Source: CAZLQF01 sp964561545 (GTDB taxonomy: Bacteria; Bacteroidota; Bacteroidia; CAILMK01; CAYYUA01). Taken from it: 64,000 bases of DNA. Made by a program: the position numbers and the translations under genes. The DNA lies in the NCBI GenBank assembly GCA_964561545.1, contig CAZLQF010000015.1, positions 1-64,000 on the forward strand, written 5' to 3'. Below, piece after piece: positions 34,190 through 43,206 of this stretch (position 1 is its first letter; each line of letters opens with the position of its first letter). The notes beneath the pieces are model-generated. The model ran no database searches. It saw only the letters and a list, made by a program, of their open reading frames with translations, and was not told where the DNA came from.

Positions 34190-35428
34190 TTAAAGGCCGA
34201 AAGCTTCTTTTACCTTGTCAACATAGTCGAGTTTTTCCCAGGCAAATGATTCAACTTCCTTGGTTTGGCCGTTGATTTCAACTTTTTTCTTGCCGGGTTC
34301 TCTGCCCATGTGACCATAAGCTGCTGTTTCTTCAAAAATCGGGTTGCTAAGGCCCAATCGTTTAATGATGGCATTGGGTCTCATGTCAAAAATACTTTTA
34401 ATTTTATCAGAGATTTCGCCATCGGTCATGTTAATTTTGCAAGTGCCATAAGTGTTAACATAAAGGCCTACAGGCTCTGCAACGCCAATGGCGTAAGCTA
34501 CCTGTACAAGCACTTCGTCCGCTACGCCAGCTGCGCAAAGGTTTTTAGCAATGTGTCGTGTGGCATAAGCAGCGGAGCGGTCAACCTTCGAGGGATCTTT
34601 TCCAGAGAAAGCACCACCACCGTGGCCACCTTTACCGCCATAAGTGTCAACAATAATCTTCCTTCCTGTTAGGCCGGTATCACCGTGGGGTCCGGCTACA
34701 ACAAACTTACCAGTTGGGTTGACGAAATATTTGATATCATCGGTAAAAAGTTGTTGTACTTCACCGGAATAAGTTCCCTTAACGCGGGGTATGAGGATAT
34801 TTTTAACATCTTTTTCGATGCGTTCCATCATTTTCTCTTCATCATCGAACTCATCATGTTGGGTAGATACTACAATGGTATCAATTCTTTTAGGCTTGTT
34901 ATCATCGTTATATTCAATGGTAACCTGAGATTTTGAATCCGGACCTAAATAAGTCATTTCCTTACCTTCACGCCTAATGTCGGCAAGTACTTGAAGAATT
35001 CGGTGAGACAAGTCAAGTGCCAATGGCATGTAATTGTCATTCTCGCTCGTTGCGTAACCGAACATCATGCCTTGGTCACCAGCGCCTTGGTCTTCCTCCG
35101 ATTCACGCTCAACACCTCTGTTAATATCAGGGGATTGTTCGTGCATAGCTGAAAGAATACCGCAAGAATCTGCGTCAAATTTGTACTCGGATTTATTGTA
35201 ACCAATGCGGTCAATAACTCTTCTGGCTACTTCCTGTACATCAATGTAAGAACTGGATTTAATCTCGCCAGCAATAACTACTAAACCGGTTGTAACCAAG
35301 GTTTCACATGCAAACTTAGAATGTACGTCACCTTTTAAAAACTCATCTAAAATAGCATCTGATACTTGATCAGCTACTTTGTCGGGATGTCCTTCAGAAA
35401 CTGATTCAGATGTGAATAAATACGGCAT
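34190..35428 (-). CDS. metK: S-adenosylmethionine synthase
   Basis: A 412-residue cytoplasmic enzyme making SAM from methionine and ATP. SVSEGHPDKVADQVSDAILDEFL opens the N-terminal domain, GAGDQGMMFGYA is the ATP-binding GAGDQG block, and GGAFSGKDPSKVDRSAAYATRHIAKNLC the second signature with the P-loop-like GGGAFSGKD. It is complete. The 70-bp leader is too short for a SAM riboswitch. TACTTTTG (minus strand, 35460-35467) is a good -7 element. Confidence 0.97.
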   Translation of the reverse strand: MPYLFTSESVSEGHPDKVADQVSDAILDEFLKGDVHSKFACETLVTTGLVVIAGEIKSSSYIDVQEVARRVIDRIGYNKSEYKFDADSCGILSAMHEQSPDINRGVERESEEDQGAGDQGMMFGYATSENDNYMPLALDLSHRILQVLADIRREGKEMTYLGPDSKSQVTIEYNDDNKPKRIDTIVVSTQHDEFDDEEKMMERIEKDVKNILIPRVKGTYSGEVQQLFTDDIKYFVNPTGKFVVAGPHGDTGLTGRKIIVDTYGGKGGHGGGAFSGKDPSKVDRSAAYATRHIAKNLCAAGVADEVLVQVAYAIGVAEPVGLYVNTYGTCKINMTDGEISDKIKSIFDMRPNAIIKRLGLSNPIFEETAAYGHMGREPGKKKVEINGQTKEVESFAWEKLDYVDKVKEAFGL

Positions 35429-35459
35429 ATTTTCAATTTTTGGTTTGTTAAATCAGGTG

Positions 35460-35467
35460 CAAAAGTA
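35460..35467 (-). promoter_or_regulatory. -7 element of metK promoter
   Basis: TACTTTTG followed by CACC on the minus strand fits the Bacteroidota TAnnTTTGCAC pattern, 31 bp upstream of the metK ATG. The -33 box (TTTG) is present but only 13 bp away, shorter than usual. Confidence 0.5.
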
Positions 35468-35498
35468 TAAAGAAACCCGACAAAAAAAAATTATTTTT

Positions 35499-37550
35499 CT
35501 AATAACTTAGAATCTCATTGAATTTTTGGCCAACTTTTTCGGCTGATGGGAGCATTGCCGCTTCAAGGTCCACGTTTAAGGGAACACCCGGGACGTTGAT
35601 GGCTCCCATTGTATATACTGGCGCATCCAGATGTTCAAAACAAGCATGGTTAATTTTCCCTGCCAGACTTTCCGCAAAGGAATTTTCCAATTGCTCTTCG
35701 GTTAATACCAAACACTTGCTGTGTTTTTTGACTGTGGAATAAACCAAATCTTCATCCAAAGGATATAATGTGCGAAGATCGATTACTTCGATTTGGCCCT
35801 TGAAATCTTCAGCTGCATTGGTAGCCCAATAAACGCCCACCCCATAAGTAATTACGCAAAGCGATGTTCCCTTATCTACGTGCTCTTGTTCCGGTTCCAA
35901 GGCCACTCTTCCTTTTCCAAATGGTAATAAATAGTTTCGGTCGGGCTCTACGGTTTGGGCGCCTTTAGTTCCCGGAACTACAGACCAGTAGAGGCCTTTG
36001 TGTTCCAGCATGATCACTGGATTTGGATCCATGTAAGCAGTTTTTATCAATCCTTTCATATCAGCTGCATTGGAGGGATAAGCTACTTTAATGCCTTTAA
36101 TACCAAGAATCATGGATTCATAAGAACCCGAATGGTAAGGACCGCCTCCTCCATAAGCCCCAAGTGGAACGCGTATGACGGAACTCACCGGGAACTTACC
36201 CAATGAGAGGTAACAAGACTTGGAAACCTCTATGGCAAGCTGATTAATACCCGGAAAGATATAGTCGCAAAACTGAACTTCAACAAAAGCGCTTAAACCA
36301 GCAGCAGACATTCCAACGGTAGATCCGATGATGTAAGCTTCCTGGATGGGGGTGTTGAAAACGCGGTCATCTCCAAATTTTTCGGCTAGCGTAGCAGCTT
36401 CACGGAATACTCCGCCTAACCTTCTGCCCACGTCCTGACCATAAAGCAAGGTCCTTTCATCGTCTTCCATGATCTCTTGAATGGCGTGAAGTGCCGCATC
36501 CACCATCACTACTTTCTGACCTTTAGCGGGTGTACGTTCACCTTTTTCTTCATTAATGGGCGAAGGTTGAAAGATGTGGTCCTCGAGGCTGGAAACATCC
36601 GGCTCAGGTGCATCAACTGCTTTTTGAAAACTTTCTTCTGCCAGTTTTTCTGATTCCTGTACTATTTGATCAAGGGTTTGCTGCTCGTAGCCCTTGTCTT
36701 TTAAATGTTGCTCCATTACTGGAATGGGGTCGCGGGATTCATGTTCTGACCAGTCTTCGTCATCCCGGTAAAATTCCTTGCGAACCCCCGAAGTATGATG
36801 GCCTAACAATGGGCATTTGGCATGTAACATGACAGGCTTTCGCTGTTTTCTTACGTAGTTCATGCATTTGCGGACGGCTTCGTAGGTTTCCGTAAAATCC
36901 GACCCATTGGATTGCATGCGCTTCATCCCTTTGAATCCGGAAGCAAATTCATAGGCATCCATGGCTGCCATTTCTTTATCGCTTACTGAAATGCCCCAGC
37001 TGTTATCTTGCACCAAATAAAAAATTGGCAGTTGATGAAGCACAGCTTCCTGGAAAGCTTCTGAAACCTCTCCTTCCGTTATGGAACCATCGCCAAGAGA
37101 GCACACAACAACCGGTTTTTCTTCTGTTTCAAGCAAACCCCTGTTTTCAAGGAATTGAACACCTTGAGCTATTCCCGTTGTTGGGATGGCTTGCATGCCT
37201 GTAGCGCTGGTTTGGTTGGGGATAATGGGGAAGCCTGTTCTTTTTAAATTAGGGTGGGAATAATAACTCCTGCCCCCTGTGAAAGGGTCATCTTTTTTGG
37301 CTAAGAGTTGAAGCATAATTTCATAAGGCTCCATGCCAATACCTAATAATATGGAATCGTCCCGGTAATAAGGACTAACATAATCCCAAGATTGAAGCTG
37401 AAATCCTACAGAAAGCTGAATGGCTTCATGCCCTCTTGAGGTTGAATGGACATAACGGGTAATGGATTTATTTTCATCGTAAATACGGGCCATTGCACGT
37501 TCTGTGCACATCAGCCGGTAAGCTTTGAGCATCGTCTCTTTGTCAGCCAT
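35499..37550 (-). CDS. fused 2-oxoacid dehydrogenase E1 alpha-beta (branched-chain type)
   Basis: A 683-residue fusion of both E1 subunits of a thiamine-diphosphate 2-oxoacid dehydrogenase. Residues 1-330 are E1-alpha with the TPP motif CSLGDGSITEGEVSEAFQEA...VQDNSWGIS. Residues ~345-683 are E1-beta (LYGQDVGRRLGGVFREA, EVQFCDYIFPGINQL, GGGPYHSGSYE). Branched-chain (2-oxoisovalerate) specificity is favoured by overall similarity to Bacteroidota fusions; pyruvate cannot be excluded. E2 and E3 are not encoded here. It is cytoplasmic. It lies 70 bp upstream of metK. Confidence 0.9.
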   Translation of the reverse strand: MADKETMLKAYRLMCTERAMARIYDENKSITRYVHSTSRGHEAIQLSVGFQLQSWDYVSPYYRDDSILLGIGMEPYEIMLQLLAKKDDPFTGGRSYYSHPNLKRTGFPIIPNQTSATGMQAIPTTGIAQGVQFLENRGLLETEEKPVVVCSLGDGSITEGEVSEAFQEAVLHQLPIFYLVQDNSWGISVSDKEMAAMDAYEFASGFKGMKRMQSNGSDFTETYEAVRKCMNYVRKQRKPVMLHAKCPLLGHHTSGVRKEFYRDDEDWSEHESRDPIPVMEQHLKDKGYEQQTLDQIVQESEKLAEESFQKAVDAPEPDVSSLEDHIFQPSPINEEKGERTPAKGQKVVMVDAALHAIQEIMEDDERTLLYGQDVGRRLGGVFREAATLAEKFGDDRVFNTPIQEAYIIGSTVGMSAAGLSAFVEVQFCDYIFPGINQLAIEVSKSCYLSLGKFPVSSVIRVPLGAYGGGGPYHSGSYESMILGIKGIKVAYPSNAADMKGLIKTAYMDPNPVIMLEHKGLYWSVVPGTKGAQTVEPDRNYLLPFGKGRVALEPEQEHVDKGTSLCVITYGVGVYWATNAAEDFKGQIEVIDLRTLYPLDEDLVYSTVKKHSKCLVLTEEQLENSFAESLAGKINHACFEHLDAPVYTMGAINVPGVPLNVDLEAAMLPSAEKVGQKFNEILSY

Positions 37551-37716
37551 GCGCCTATAATTTTTAGTGTCAAAAATAGGAAGAAAAAAAGGTTTGGTAA
37601 ACGATCTAGAAAAGCTCGAATAAGTATCTGGTAAGGAGTAGAGAAAAAATTATCAAATAGAATAAGAAGCTTATATTCAGTTACTTTTCAATGTTTAAAT
37701 TAAAATTTGCAGGAGC

Positions 37717-37749
37717 AAAAAAAAGGGAGCGACCAAAGGCTCCCTTTTT
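37717..37749 (-). terminator. terminator downstream of DUF1573 gene
   Basis: GGGAGC-8 nt-GCTCCC with an eight-A run on one side and a five-T run on the other. On the minus strand it ends the DUF1573 transcript. Confidence 0.85.
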
Positions 37750-37774
37750 ACTGTAAAATTTTTTAAACAAGGTG

Positions 37775-38170
37775 TTATTTACTTTTTACATTTCCTTTAA
37801 TGTGTAACACCTTTTTGCTGTTTTCAGCAAGATTGGTTTTGACTGTCACCGTTTTGTGGAAGTTACCCGGTCTTCCTTTGGAGTCGTAAACTGCTTTAAT
37901 TACATCAGACTCACCCGGCATGATAGGTTTTTTGGGCCACTTGGGCGTAGTACATCCACAAGAAGGCTGAACATTTTTAATGACCAAGGGTGCATCCCCT
38001 TCGTTGGTGAACTTAAACTTATGGGAAGCTTTGGTGCCCTCAGAAATTTTCCCAAACTCATGTGTCATTTTTTCAAAACTTATTTTGGGTTTGCCTTCTT
38101 TTTCAGTTTCTTGACTGTAGCCGGATAAGGCAAAAACCGTTAAAAGGGATAGTACAAATAGCTTTTTCAT
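37775..38170 (-). CDS. DUF1573 domain-containing secreted protein
   Basis: A 131-residue protein with a signal peptide (KKLFVLSLLTVFALSGYSQ, cleavage near residue 20) followed by one DUF1573 Ig-like domain: HEFGKISEGTKASHKFKFTNEGDAPLVIKNVQPSCGCTTPKWP, then PGESDVIKAVYDSKGRPGNFHKTVTVKTN. SCGCTTP is the family hallmark. It should be periplasmic or surface-exposed. The family function is unknown. It sits 101 bp downstream of lnt and has its own terminator. Confidence 0.9.
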   Translation of the reverse strand: MKKLFVLSLLTVFALSGYSQETEKEGKPKISFEKMTHEFGKISEGTKASHKFKFTNEGDAPLVIKNVQPSCGCTTPKWPKKPIMPGESDVIKAVYDSKGRPGNFHKTVTVKTNLAENSKKVLHIKGNVKSK

Positions 38171-38270
38171 AATTATGATTTTTTGTTTACAAAAACTTTG
38201 TTTGCTTGTGGTGCAAAACCCGAACCAAATTATTTCAAGGTACCAATTTATTATTTTTATTAGAATAACA

Positions 38271-39902
38271 TTAAGTTTTGGGCCAATAAGCTGCTTGTAT
38301 CTTAGGTACTATTATTAAAGCAAGCAATAAAAAAGGGGTCAAATACACCGAAATTTTTCCAAGATAATCACCATGCCGCTCGTAGAATGTATTTTCTTTA
38401 TTGATGGGCAAATTAAAACTACGGACATCTTCAACCCAAAATTGGGTGGCTTCATGGATCTTACCATTGGGCGTTATAAAACAAGATATACCGGTATTAG
38501 CAGCTCTGGCAATAGACTTTCTGGTTTCTACAGCCCTTAAGGTCGCATAGCGGAAATGCTGCTTATATCCAGAAGTTTGGCCCCACCATCCATCATTGGT
38601 GATCACCGCAATTACATCAGCCCCTTTTTTGGTAAAATCTCTTACATAATCGCCAAAAATCGATTCATAACAAATGACAGGTGCTATATTTAAACCATTG
38701 TTCAATTTGAACAAGGAAGGCTCATTCTGAGCTCCTAAACTTCCGGAAGTGCCACCCATGTCTATGGCAATCTTTTCCAAAAATCCAAATACAGCAGGAT
38801 AAGGCATTTTTTCTACACCAGGTACTAAAATGGATTTATGATAGGTTTTGTAAGGGCTTTCTTGTTGCATAAAAAGTGCTGTGTTGAAAACATCATAATA
38901 CCGATCACTTTTAGAAGAAAGGGCTCTTGCTGTAGGTGTGGCTTTGGTATCATAAAATTGATAGGAGTTGATCCCAGTAATGAGTTTCAGATTGGGATTT
39001 GATTTCAGGAATTCCCGGAGTGGAGCTAATATTTCTGAATTTTTCAAATTATCCTCATTTACCTGCTTAGGAATTGCTGTTTCCGGCCAGATTACCAACT
39101 CAGTTTCTGAATTGATTGCTTCCTCACTTAATTGAATAAGCCGGTCGATCTGTTGGTTAATTTTATCTTCATCAAATTTATCGGAATAAGGATCAACGTT
39201 GGGTTGTACTACCACGGTGTTCAACCTTTTTGAGGATGATGGAATAGTAGTATTGAACGAAATAATGAAAGGAATAAGGAGGGCTGCGAGTATCAAACCC
39301 AAATTGGTTAATAAGTTCGTGATCGATTGGTGGCCATTGGCCCACTTTTTAGCAAGAAAAAATATGGCAATGTTGATAAGCCATACCCAGACGGTGCCTC
39401 CTAAAGCACCTGTATACTCATACCATTGCACCCAATTGGGAAATTTAGAAAAAACGTTGCCCAGGTTAAGCCATGGCCAAGCCATTTGCCAATTAAGGTG
39501 TAAATACTCGAGACTAACCCAAAAAACGACCAAGGCAATGTAAGCCAAACTTGGTTTTAACATTTTTTTAATGAGGTGAAATAGCAAAAAGGGAATGGTC
39601 ATGAGCATAGAATTGGCAAGAATGGCAAATATAGCGCCTCCTAAAGTGGCTTTATAAATCCAGTAGGTAGTAAGCGCATTCCAAATAAGGAGGGCAAAAT
39701 AGCCATATCCCAATACTTTAACATTGGTAGAACCATCTTCCTCTATGATTTGGTCTTGTAGCCAAAGAAGCGGTACAAATGCTATAAATATAATGGGCGT
39801 AAAAGGTAAAGGTGGCCATGCCAACCATAGCAGGATGCCGCTTATGATGGCTAAACTAAGCCTTTGAGGCCTTTTGTTTCTTGCCTTCCACAATAATAAC
39901 AA
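38271..39902 (-). CDS. lnt: apolipoprotein N-acyltransferase
   Basis: A ~543-residue inner-membrane enzyme adding the third acyl chain to lipoproteins. About six N-terminal helices (19-220) precede a nitrilase-like domain with LVIWPETAIP (Glu274), KSILVPGVEKMPYP (lysine loop) and APVICYESIFGDYV (Cys411). The triad is complete. No ATG is available: the frame opens with TTG at 39902 (another at 39893) only three codons after an in-frame stop, so a non-ATG start is likely. It overlaps rsmI by ~47 bp. Confidence 0.9.
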   Translation of the reverse strand: MLLLWKARNKRPQRLSLAIISGILLWLAWPPLPFTPIIFIAFVPLLWLQDQIIEEDGSTNVKVLGYGYFALLIWNALTTYWIYKATLGGAIFAILANSMLMTIPFLLFHLIKKMLKPSLAYIALVVFWVSLEYLHLNWQMAWPWLNLGNVFSKFPNWVQWYEYTGALGGTVWVWLINIAIFFLAKKWANGHQSITNLLTNLGLILAALLIPFIISFNTTIPSSSKRLNTVVVQPNVDPYSDKFDEDKINQQIDRLIQLSEEAINSETELVIWPETAIPKQVNEDNLKNSEILAPLREFLKSNPNLKLITGINSYQFYDTKATPTARALSSKSDRYYDVFNTALFMQQESPYKTYHKSILVPGVEKMPYPAVFGFLEKIAIDMGGTSGSLGAQNEPSLFKLNNGLNIAPVICYESIFGDYVRDFTKKGADVIAVITNDGWWGQTSGYKQHFRYATLRAVETRKSIARAANTGISCFITPNGKIHEATQFWVEDVRSFNLPINKENTFYERHGDYLGKISVYLTPFLLLALIIVPKIQAAYWPKT

Positions 39903-40548
39903 ATTCGCCTTTTATTTTTTGATTGGTTAATTGTTCTTTAAGGTCTTCTAAACTTCCATTCCAGGTTTGTTCATATATTTTGGTTAACTCTTTGGAAACG
40001 GATCCTTTTCTATCCGGGCCAAAAGTATCACAAAATTGCTGAATCGTTTTTAACAAACGGTAAGGTGATTCATAAAAAATCATTGTTTTGTCTTCGCCTT
40101 TCAGGTTTTCAAGTCTCTTTTGCCGACCTTTTTTATGAGGCAAAAATCCTTCAAAAGTGAAGCGCTCCATTGGAAGTCCTGATTTTATGAGGGCTGGTAA
40201 AAAAGCGGTGGGTCCTGGCAGGGATTCCACTTCTACATGAGCTTGTAAACAGGCTCTTATAAGCAAATAAGCTGGATCCGAAATGCCCGGCATGCCGGCA
40301 TCGGAAACCAAGGCATACTTTAGGTTCATGCTGGTTAAATCTTGGACCATTTGCTGGGTTAACTGATGTTCATTGTATTGGTGGTAAGACTTGAGTTGGT
40401 TGTTGATGTTGTAGTGGTTCAACAACTTTTTGGTTTGCCGGGTGTCTTCTGCAAGTATAAGGGATGCTTCCTGGAGCACTTTAATGGAACGATAAGTCAT
40501 GTCTTCAAGGTTACCTATGGGCGTGGGCACAATGATCAATTTACTCAT
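39856..40548 (-). CDS. rsmI: 16S rRNA (cytidine-1402-2'-O)-methyltransferase
   Basis: A 230-residue SAM-dependent methyltransferase of the tetrapyrrole-methylase fold. It begins LIIVPTPIGNLEDMTYRSIKVL and contains ILAEDTRQTKKLLNHYNI, LVSDAGMPGISDPAYLLI, LPGPTAFLPALIKSGLPMERF and TMIFYESPYRL. It modifies C1402 in the ribosomal P site. Its 3' end overlaps the start of lnt on the same strand. Confidence 0.95.
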   Translation of the reverse strand: MSKLIIVPTPIGNLEDMTYRSIKVLQEASLILAEDTRQTKKLLNHYNINNQLKSYHQYNEHQLTQQMVQDLTSMNLKYALVSDAGMPGISDPAYLLIRACLQAHVEVESLPGPTAFLPALIKSGLPMERFTFEGFLPHKKGRQKRLENLKGEDKTMIFYESPYRLLKTIQQFCDTFGPDRKGSVSKELTKIYEQTWNGSLEDLKEQLTNQKIKGEFVIIVEGKKQKASKA

Positions 40549-40633
40549 GGCAGGTTATCATTTGATCCAAATAGATTGTTGTAAATATAATTGATTTACA
40601 GCAGGGGCCACTTATGATGTAAAAATTTTATTT

Positions 40634-40903
40634 ATGGAAAAAGTATCGACTGAATTTCCCATATACAGAAAATACAGTGACTATAAACGGTTTTTTAAGA
40701 TTGATAGTTATGAGCATTTTAGCGAGCTAAGCATCATGGGCAACTACTATGAGCTTCGCGATTTTCATGCCCAAATATTACCGGATCGGAATTTCATCAT
40801 GGATATGATTAAGAATGAAGGTGGTTATTGGCTTGCTTCCTCTTCGGAAGAATATCATCAATGGGTTTCCTATTGTCAAATGAACCTTGAGGAACTCCAA
40901 TAG
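40634..40903 (+). CDS. uncharacterised small protein, 89 aa
   Basis: A soluble 89-residue protein with many aromatic residues (IYRKYSDYKRFFKIDSYEHF, GNYYELRDF, GGYWLASSSEEYHQW). It has no signal peptide or membrane segment. Similar short proteins occur in other Bacteroidota as I recall, but no function is known. It is divergent to rsmI and lies 75 bp upstream of the next small lipoprotein gene. Confidence 0.65.
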   Translation: MEKVSTEFPIYRKYSDYKRFFKIDSYEHFSELSIMGNYYELRDFHAQILPDRNFIMDMIKNEGGYWLASSSEEYHQWVSYCQMNLEELQ

Positions 40904-40933
40904 TTTGGAGTTTGAAAATTCTTACTATATTTG
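40904..40933 (+). promoter_or_regulatory. candidate promoter for small lipoprotein
   Basis: TTTG (40904-40907), an 18-bp spacer, and TATATTTG (40926-40933) fit the Bacteroidota -33/-7 promoter consensus in both halves. The downstream lipoprotein starts 45 bp later. Confidence 0.65.
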
Positions 40934-40978
40934 ACCTTCTAAGCAACTTTATTTGAATAGCTGATAAATGCTTTAACT

Positions 40979-41212
40979 ATGAACAAAGTCGTTTTAACAA
41001 TAGGTGCACTTTTTTTAGCTGGTATGTTTTTTAGTTCGTGTGAAAAATGCATGACTTGCGATATTCGATACGACAAGGCTAATGGTGAAGAAGTGAACAG
41101 GACCAGTCCACAGGTTTGTGGAACAAGCAACGATTTGGATGATAAAGAAGACCAATTTCGTGAGGCTTATTCAGCTTATGATTCTTTAAGAATAACTTGT
41201 AACAGGGATTAG
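40979..41212 (+). CDS. small Cys-rich lipoprotein, 77 aa
   Basis: A 77-residue lipoprotein. Signal NKVVLTIGALFLAGMFFSSC (lipobox FSSC, Cys21) is followed by CEKCMTCDIRYDK, then VCGTSNDLDDKEDQFREAYSAY and a C-terminal Cys. The four Cys after lipidation (CxxC-type) could form disulfides or bind metal; this is inference. No family name recognised. It has a good promoter and no close downstream partner. Confidence 0.65.
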   Translation: MNKVVLTIGALFLAGMFFSSCEKCMTCDIRYDKANGEEVNRTSPQVCGTSNDLDDKEDQFREAYSAYDSLRITCNRD

Positions 41213-41317
41213 TTGTTACCAGCTCATTTTTTGTTCAATCACTTAGCAAGCAATCATTTTTCATAGCACAAAGACCGCCTGAATTTTGGCCTAATTGTTA
41301 ATACCAAACCAATGGTA

Positions 41318-42385
41318 TTACGGATCGGGCGTTTTTAATTGATCCTCGATGCCTTTAACCGTTTGTTTGGCCGCCCTTCCTACGCCTATGATAGTGGCAG
41401 AGGCATAACCCGTCCAATTGCCGTAACCCAAAAACCATAAATTGGCTACTTGGGTTGATTGGTTATCCTTAATGGCAACTTTCCCGTTAGAATTGTAAAT
41501 GTTCAATTTCCTTAAATGGTGCAAAGCAGGCTTAAATCCTGTACACCAAATAACAGCATCGATCGGGGAATAAGCACCATCCTTCCAAAAGATCCCATGT
41601 TCAACAAAATGGCTAAAAGCTCTATAGCTCTTTAATACGCCCCTTGATCTGGCCTCTTTGACAGCGGGTATCATAACGATATCGCCTAAGTTAAATATGG
41701 AGGGTTGTTTTTGGGTCCCGTTATTACCCGACTTGTAAAGCTTACTTGCTTCAACGAATAGGTAATGGCCATCAATATCATCCGGCAAAAATTGGGGTTC
41801 TTCTCGTGTTACCCAGATGGTTGTTGCCACTTTCGAAACCTCGGCCAAAATCTGCGCAGCTGAGTTGCCGCCTCCTATGATCAAAACCCGTTGATCTTTG
41901 AACTGAGATGGCTCCCAATACTGAGCAGAATGGATCTGATTTCCTTTAAACTGGTTCATGCCCCGATAAAAGGGTACAAAGGGGTTTTGCCATGTACCGG
42001 TGGCACTGATTAAAGCCCTGGATTGGTAATTGCCAGCGTTAGTAGTTAAGGTAAAAATGCCGTCTTCGTCTTGTACGACCTCTTTTACTTTTACCGGCCT
42101 TTGAACAGGAAGTTGGTAACGCTCTTCGTAGTTTTTCAAATAATGGATGGTCTCTTCTCTGGTAGGATAAGTATCCTGAGTTGGGGGCATGATCATACCC
42201 GGTAATGAACTGGCTTCCCTGGGAGAAAAAAGTTTCAGGGATTTCCAATAATGTTGCCAAGCTCCACCTGCTTTGGGTTGGTTATCAAGGATTAAATAAT
42301 TAAAATTGGTCTTGTTCAAATAATAACCTGCTGCTAAACCGGCTTGGCCACCACCAATAACAACCACATCCTTTGTTGCTGCCAT
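41318..42385 (-). CDS. flavin-dependent monooxygenase, ArsO-like
   Basis: A 355-residue flavoprotein with FAD loop VVVIGGGQAGLAAGYYL (8-24) and NADPH loop VLIIGGGNSAAQILAEV (~185). DTYPTREETIHYLKNYEERYQLP, TIWVTREEPQFLPDDIDG, GDIVMIPAVKEARSRGVL, DAVIWCTGFKPALHHL and GYGNWTGYASATIIGVGRAA follow the ArsO-type arrangement. It belongs to the flavin-containing monooxygenase group near bacterial ArsO. No arsenic-resistance gene is adjacent, so the substrate is open. Cytoplasmic. Confidence 0.8.
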   Translation of the reverse strand: MAATKDVVVIGGGQAGLAAGYYLNKTNFNYLILDNQPKAGGAWQHYWKSLKLFSPREASSLPGMIMPPTQDTYPTREETIHYLKNYEERYQLPVQRPVKVKEVVQDEDGIFTLTTNAGNYQSRALISATGTWQNPFVPFYRGMNQFKGNQIHSAQYWEPSQFKDQRVLIIGGGNSAAQILAEVSKVATTIWVTREEPQFLPDDIDGHYLFVEASKLYKSGNNGTQKQPSIFNLGDIVMIPAVKEARSRGVLKSYRAFSHFVEHGIFWKDGAYSPIDAVIWCTGFKPALHHLRKLNIYNSNGKVAIKDNQSTQVANLWFLGYGNWTGYASATIIGVGRAAKQTVKGIEDQLKTPDP

Positions 42386-42461
42386 GATGCTTTTTTTAAA
42401 ACTTTACAATAATAATGCGCTCTCATTATTTAACCTTTAATGGTATTGAATAAAAAATTTT

Positions 42462-42469
42462 TACCTTTG
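42462..42469 (+). promoter_or_regulatory. candidate -7 element of FKBP gene
   Basis: TACCTTTG matches TAnnTTTG 40 bp upstream of the FKBP ATG. A TTG lies 13 bp upstream, closer than usual, so only the -7 half is convincing. Confidence 0.4.
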
Positions 42470-42509
42470 AAGTTTATTAAATATTTAAACAAAAGAATTT
42501 CAATTTATT

Positions 42510-43010
42510 ATGGCTAGTAAGGCAAAATTGGGAGATCAAGTAGCAGTCCATTACAAAGGTAAACTTAAGGACGGAACTGAGTTTGATTCATCTAAGCAAG
42601 ATGAACCTATTGAGTTTAAAATTGGAGATGGACAATTGATCCCAGGATTTGAACAGGCCATTGTTGGCATGGAACCTGGAGATACCAAAAGCGAAGAAGT
42701 GCCCTATGAAGGGGCCTACGGTGAAAAGCGGGAAGATCTTGTCATGGAACTTGATAAAAGCAAAGTTCCTGACCATATTGACCCTCAAGAAGGAGATCGG
42801 CTTGAGATTAAGCAAGATGAAGGAGAAAATATCCCCGTAACAGTAACCAAGATAACAGAAGAAGCTCTGACCATTGATGCCAACCATCCTCTGGCTGGCC
42901 AGGATCTCTTTTTTGACCTCGAATTGGTTGAGATTAAAAGCAGCAGTGAAGAAGGGGAAAAGAAGCAGGATTCTTCTAATCAGGAATCAAGCCAAGGATC
43001 TGACAGCTAA
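42510..43010 (+). CDS. FKBP-type peptidyl-prolyl isomerase, SlyD-like
   Basis: A 166-residue protein with SlyD architecture. The FKBP halves (GDQVAVHYKGKLKDGTEFDSS, IPGFEQAIVGMEPGDTKS) are followed by an IF domain (~70-125, KREDLVMELDKSKVPDHIDPQ...ANHPLAGQDLFFDLELVEI). The C-terminal tail (~143-166) is Ser/Gln/Glu-rich and lacks the His/Cys metal-binding residues of E. coli SlyD, so a nickel role is unlikely. It acts as a prolyl isomerase or chaperone, in the cytoplasm. Confidence 0.92.
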   Translation: MASKAKLGDQVAVHYKGKLKDGTEFDSSKQDEPIEFKIGDGQLIPGFEQAIVGMEPGDTKSEEVPYEGAYGEKREDLVMELDKSKVPDHIDPQEGDRLEIKQDEGENIPVTVTKITEEALTIDANHPLAGQDLFFDLELVEIKSSSEEGEKKQDSSNQESSQGSDS

Positions 43011-43141
43011 CTGTACTTGCCCTTGAATGGTAGCCATTCATGCTAAATGGATCTGCTACCTTTAACTTTCGATGGATTGAGGATTCCTTACTTTTAAATG
43101 GTAAACAATCAGTCCAGCCAACGCATTTCTTTATTATACAA

Positions 43142-43178
43142 CATTTGTGAGGTTCCATATTTTGGAAACTCACAAATG
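43142..43178. repeat. 37-nt near-perfect palindrome
   Basis: CATTTGTGAG (43142-43151) pairs perfectly with CTCACAAATG (43169-43178). Inside, TTCCA (43153-43157) pairs with TGGAA (43163-43167) around a TATTT loop, with one G/A mismatch. It lies between the convergent FKBP and SixA-like genes. It may be a bidirectional terminator or a dispersed repeat; no long T-tract follows. Confidence 0.7.
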
Positions 43179-43206
43179 GTTTTCTTAATATGTACTTACA
43201 CTTGTA

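Noticed and set aside
35429..35498. Possible SAM riboswitch upstream of metK
   Set aside because: Only 70 bp separate metK from the upstream gene and no riboswitch-like paired elements are visible; a simple -7 promoter fits better.
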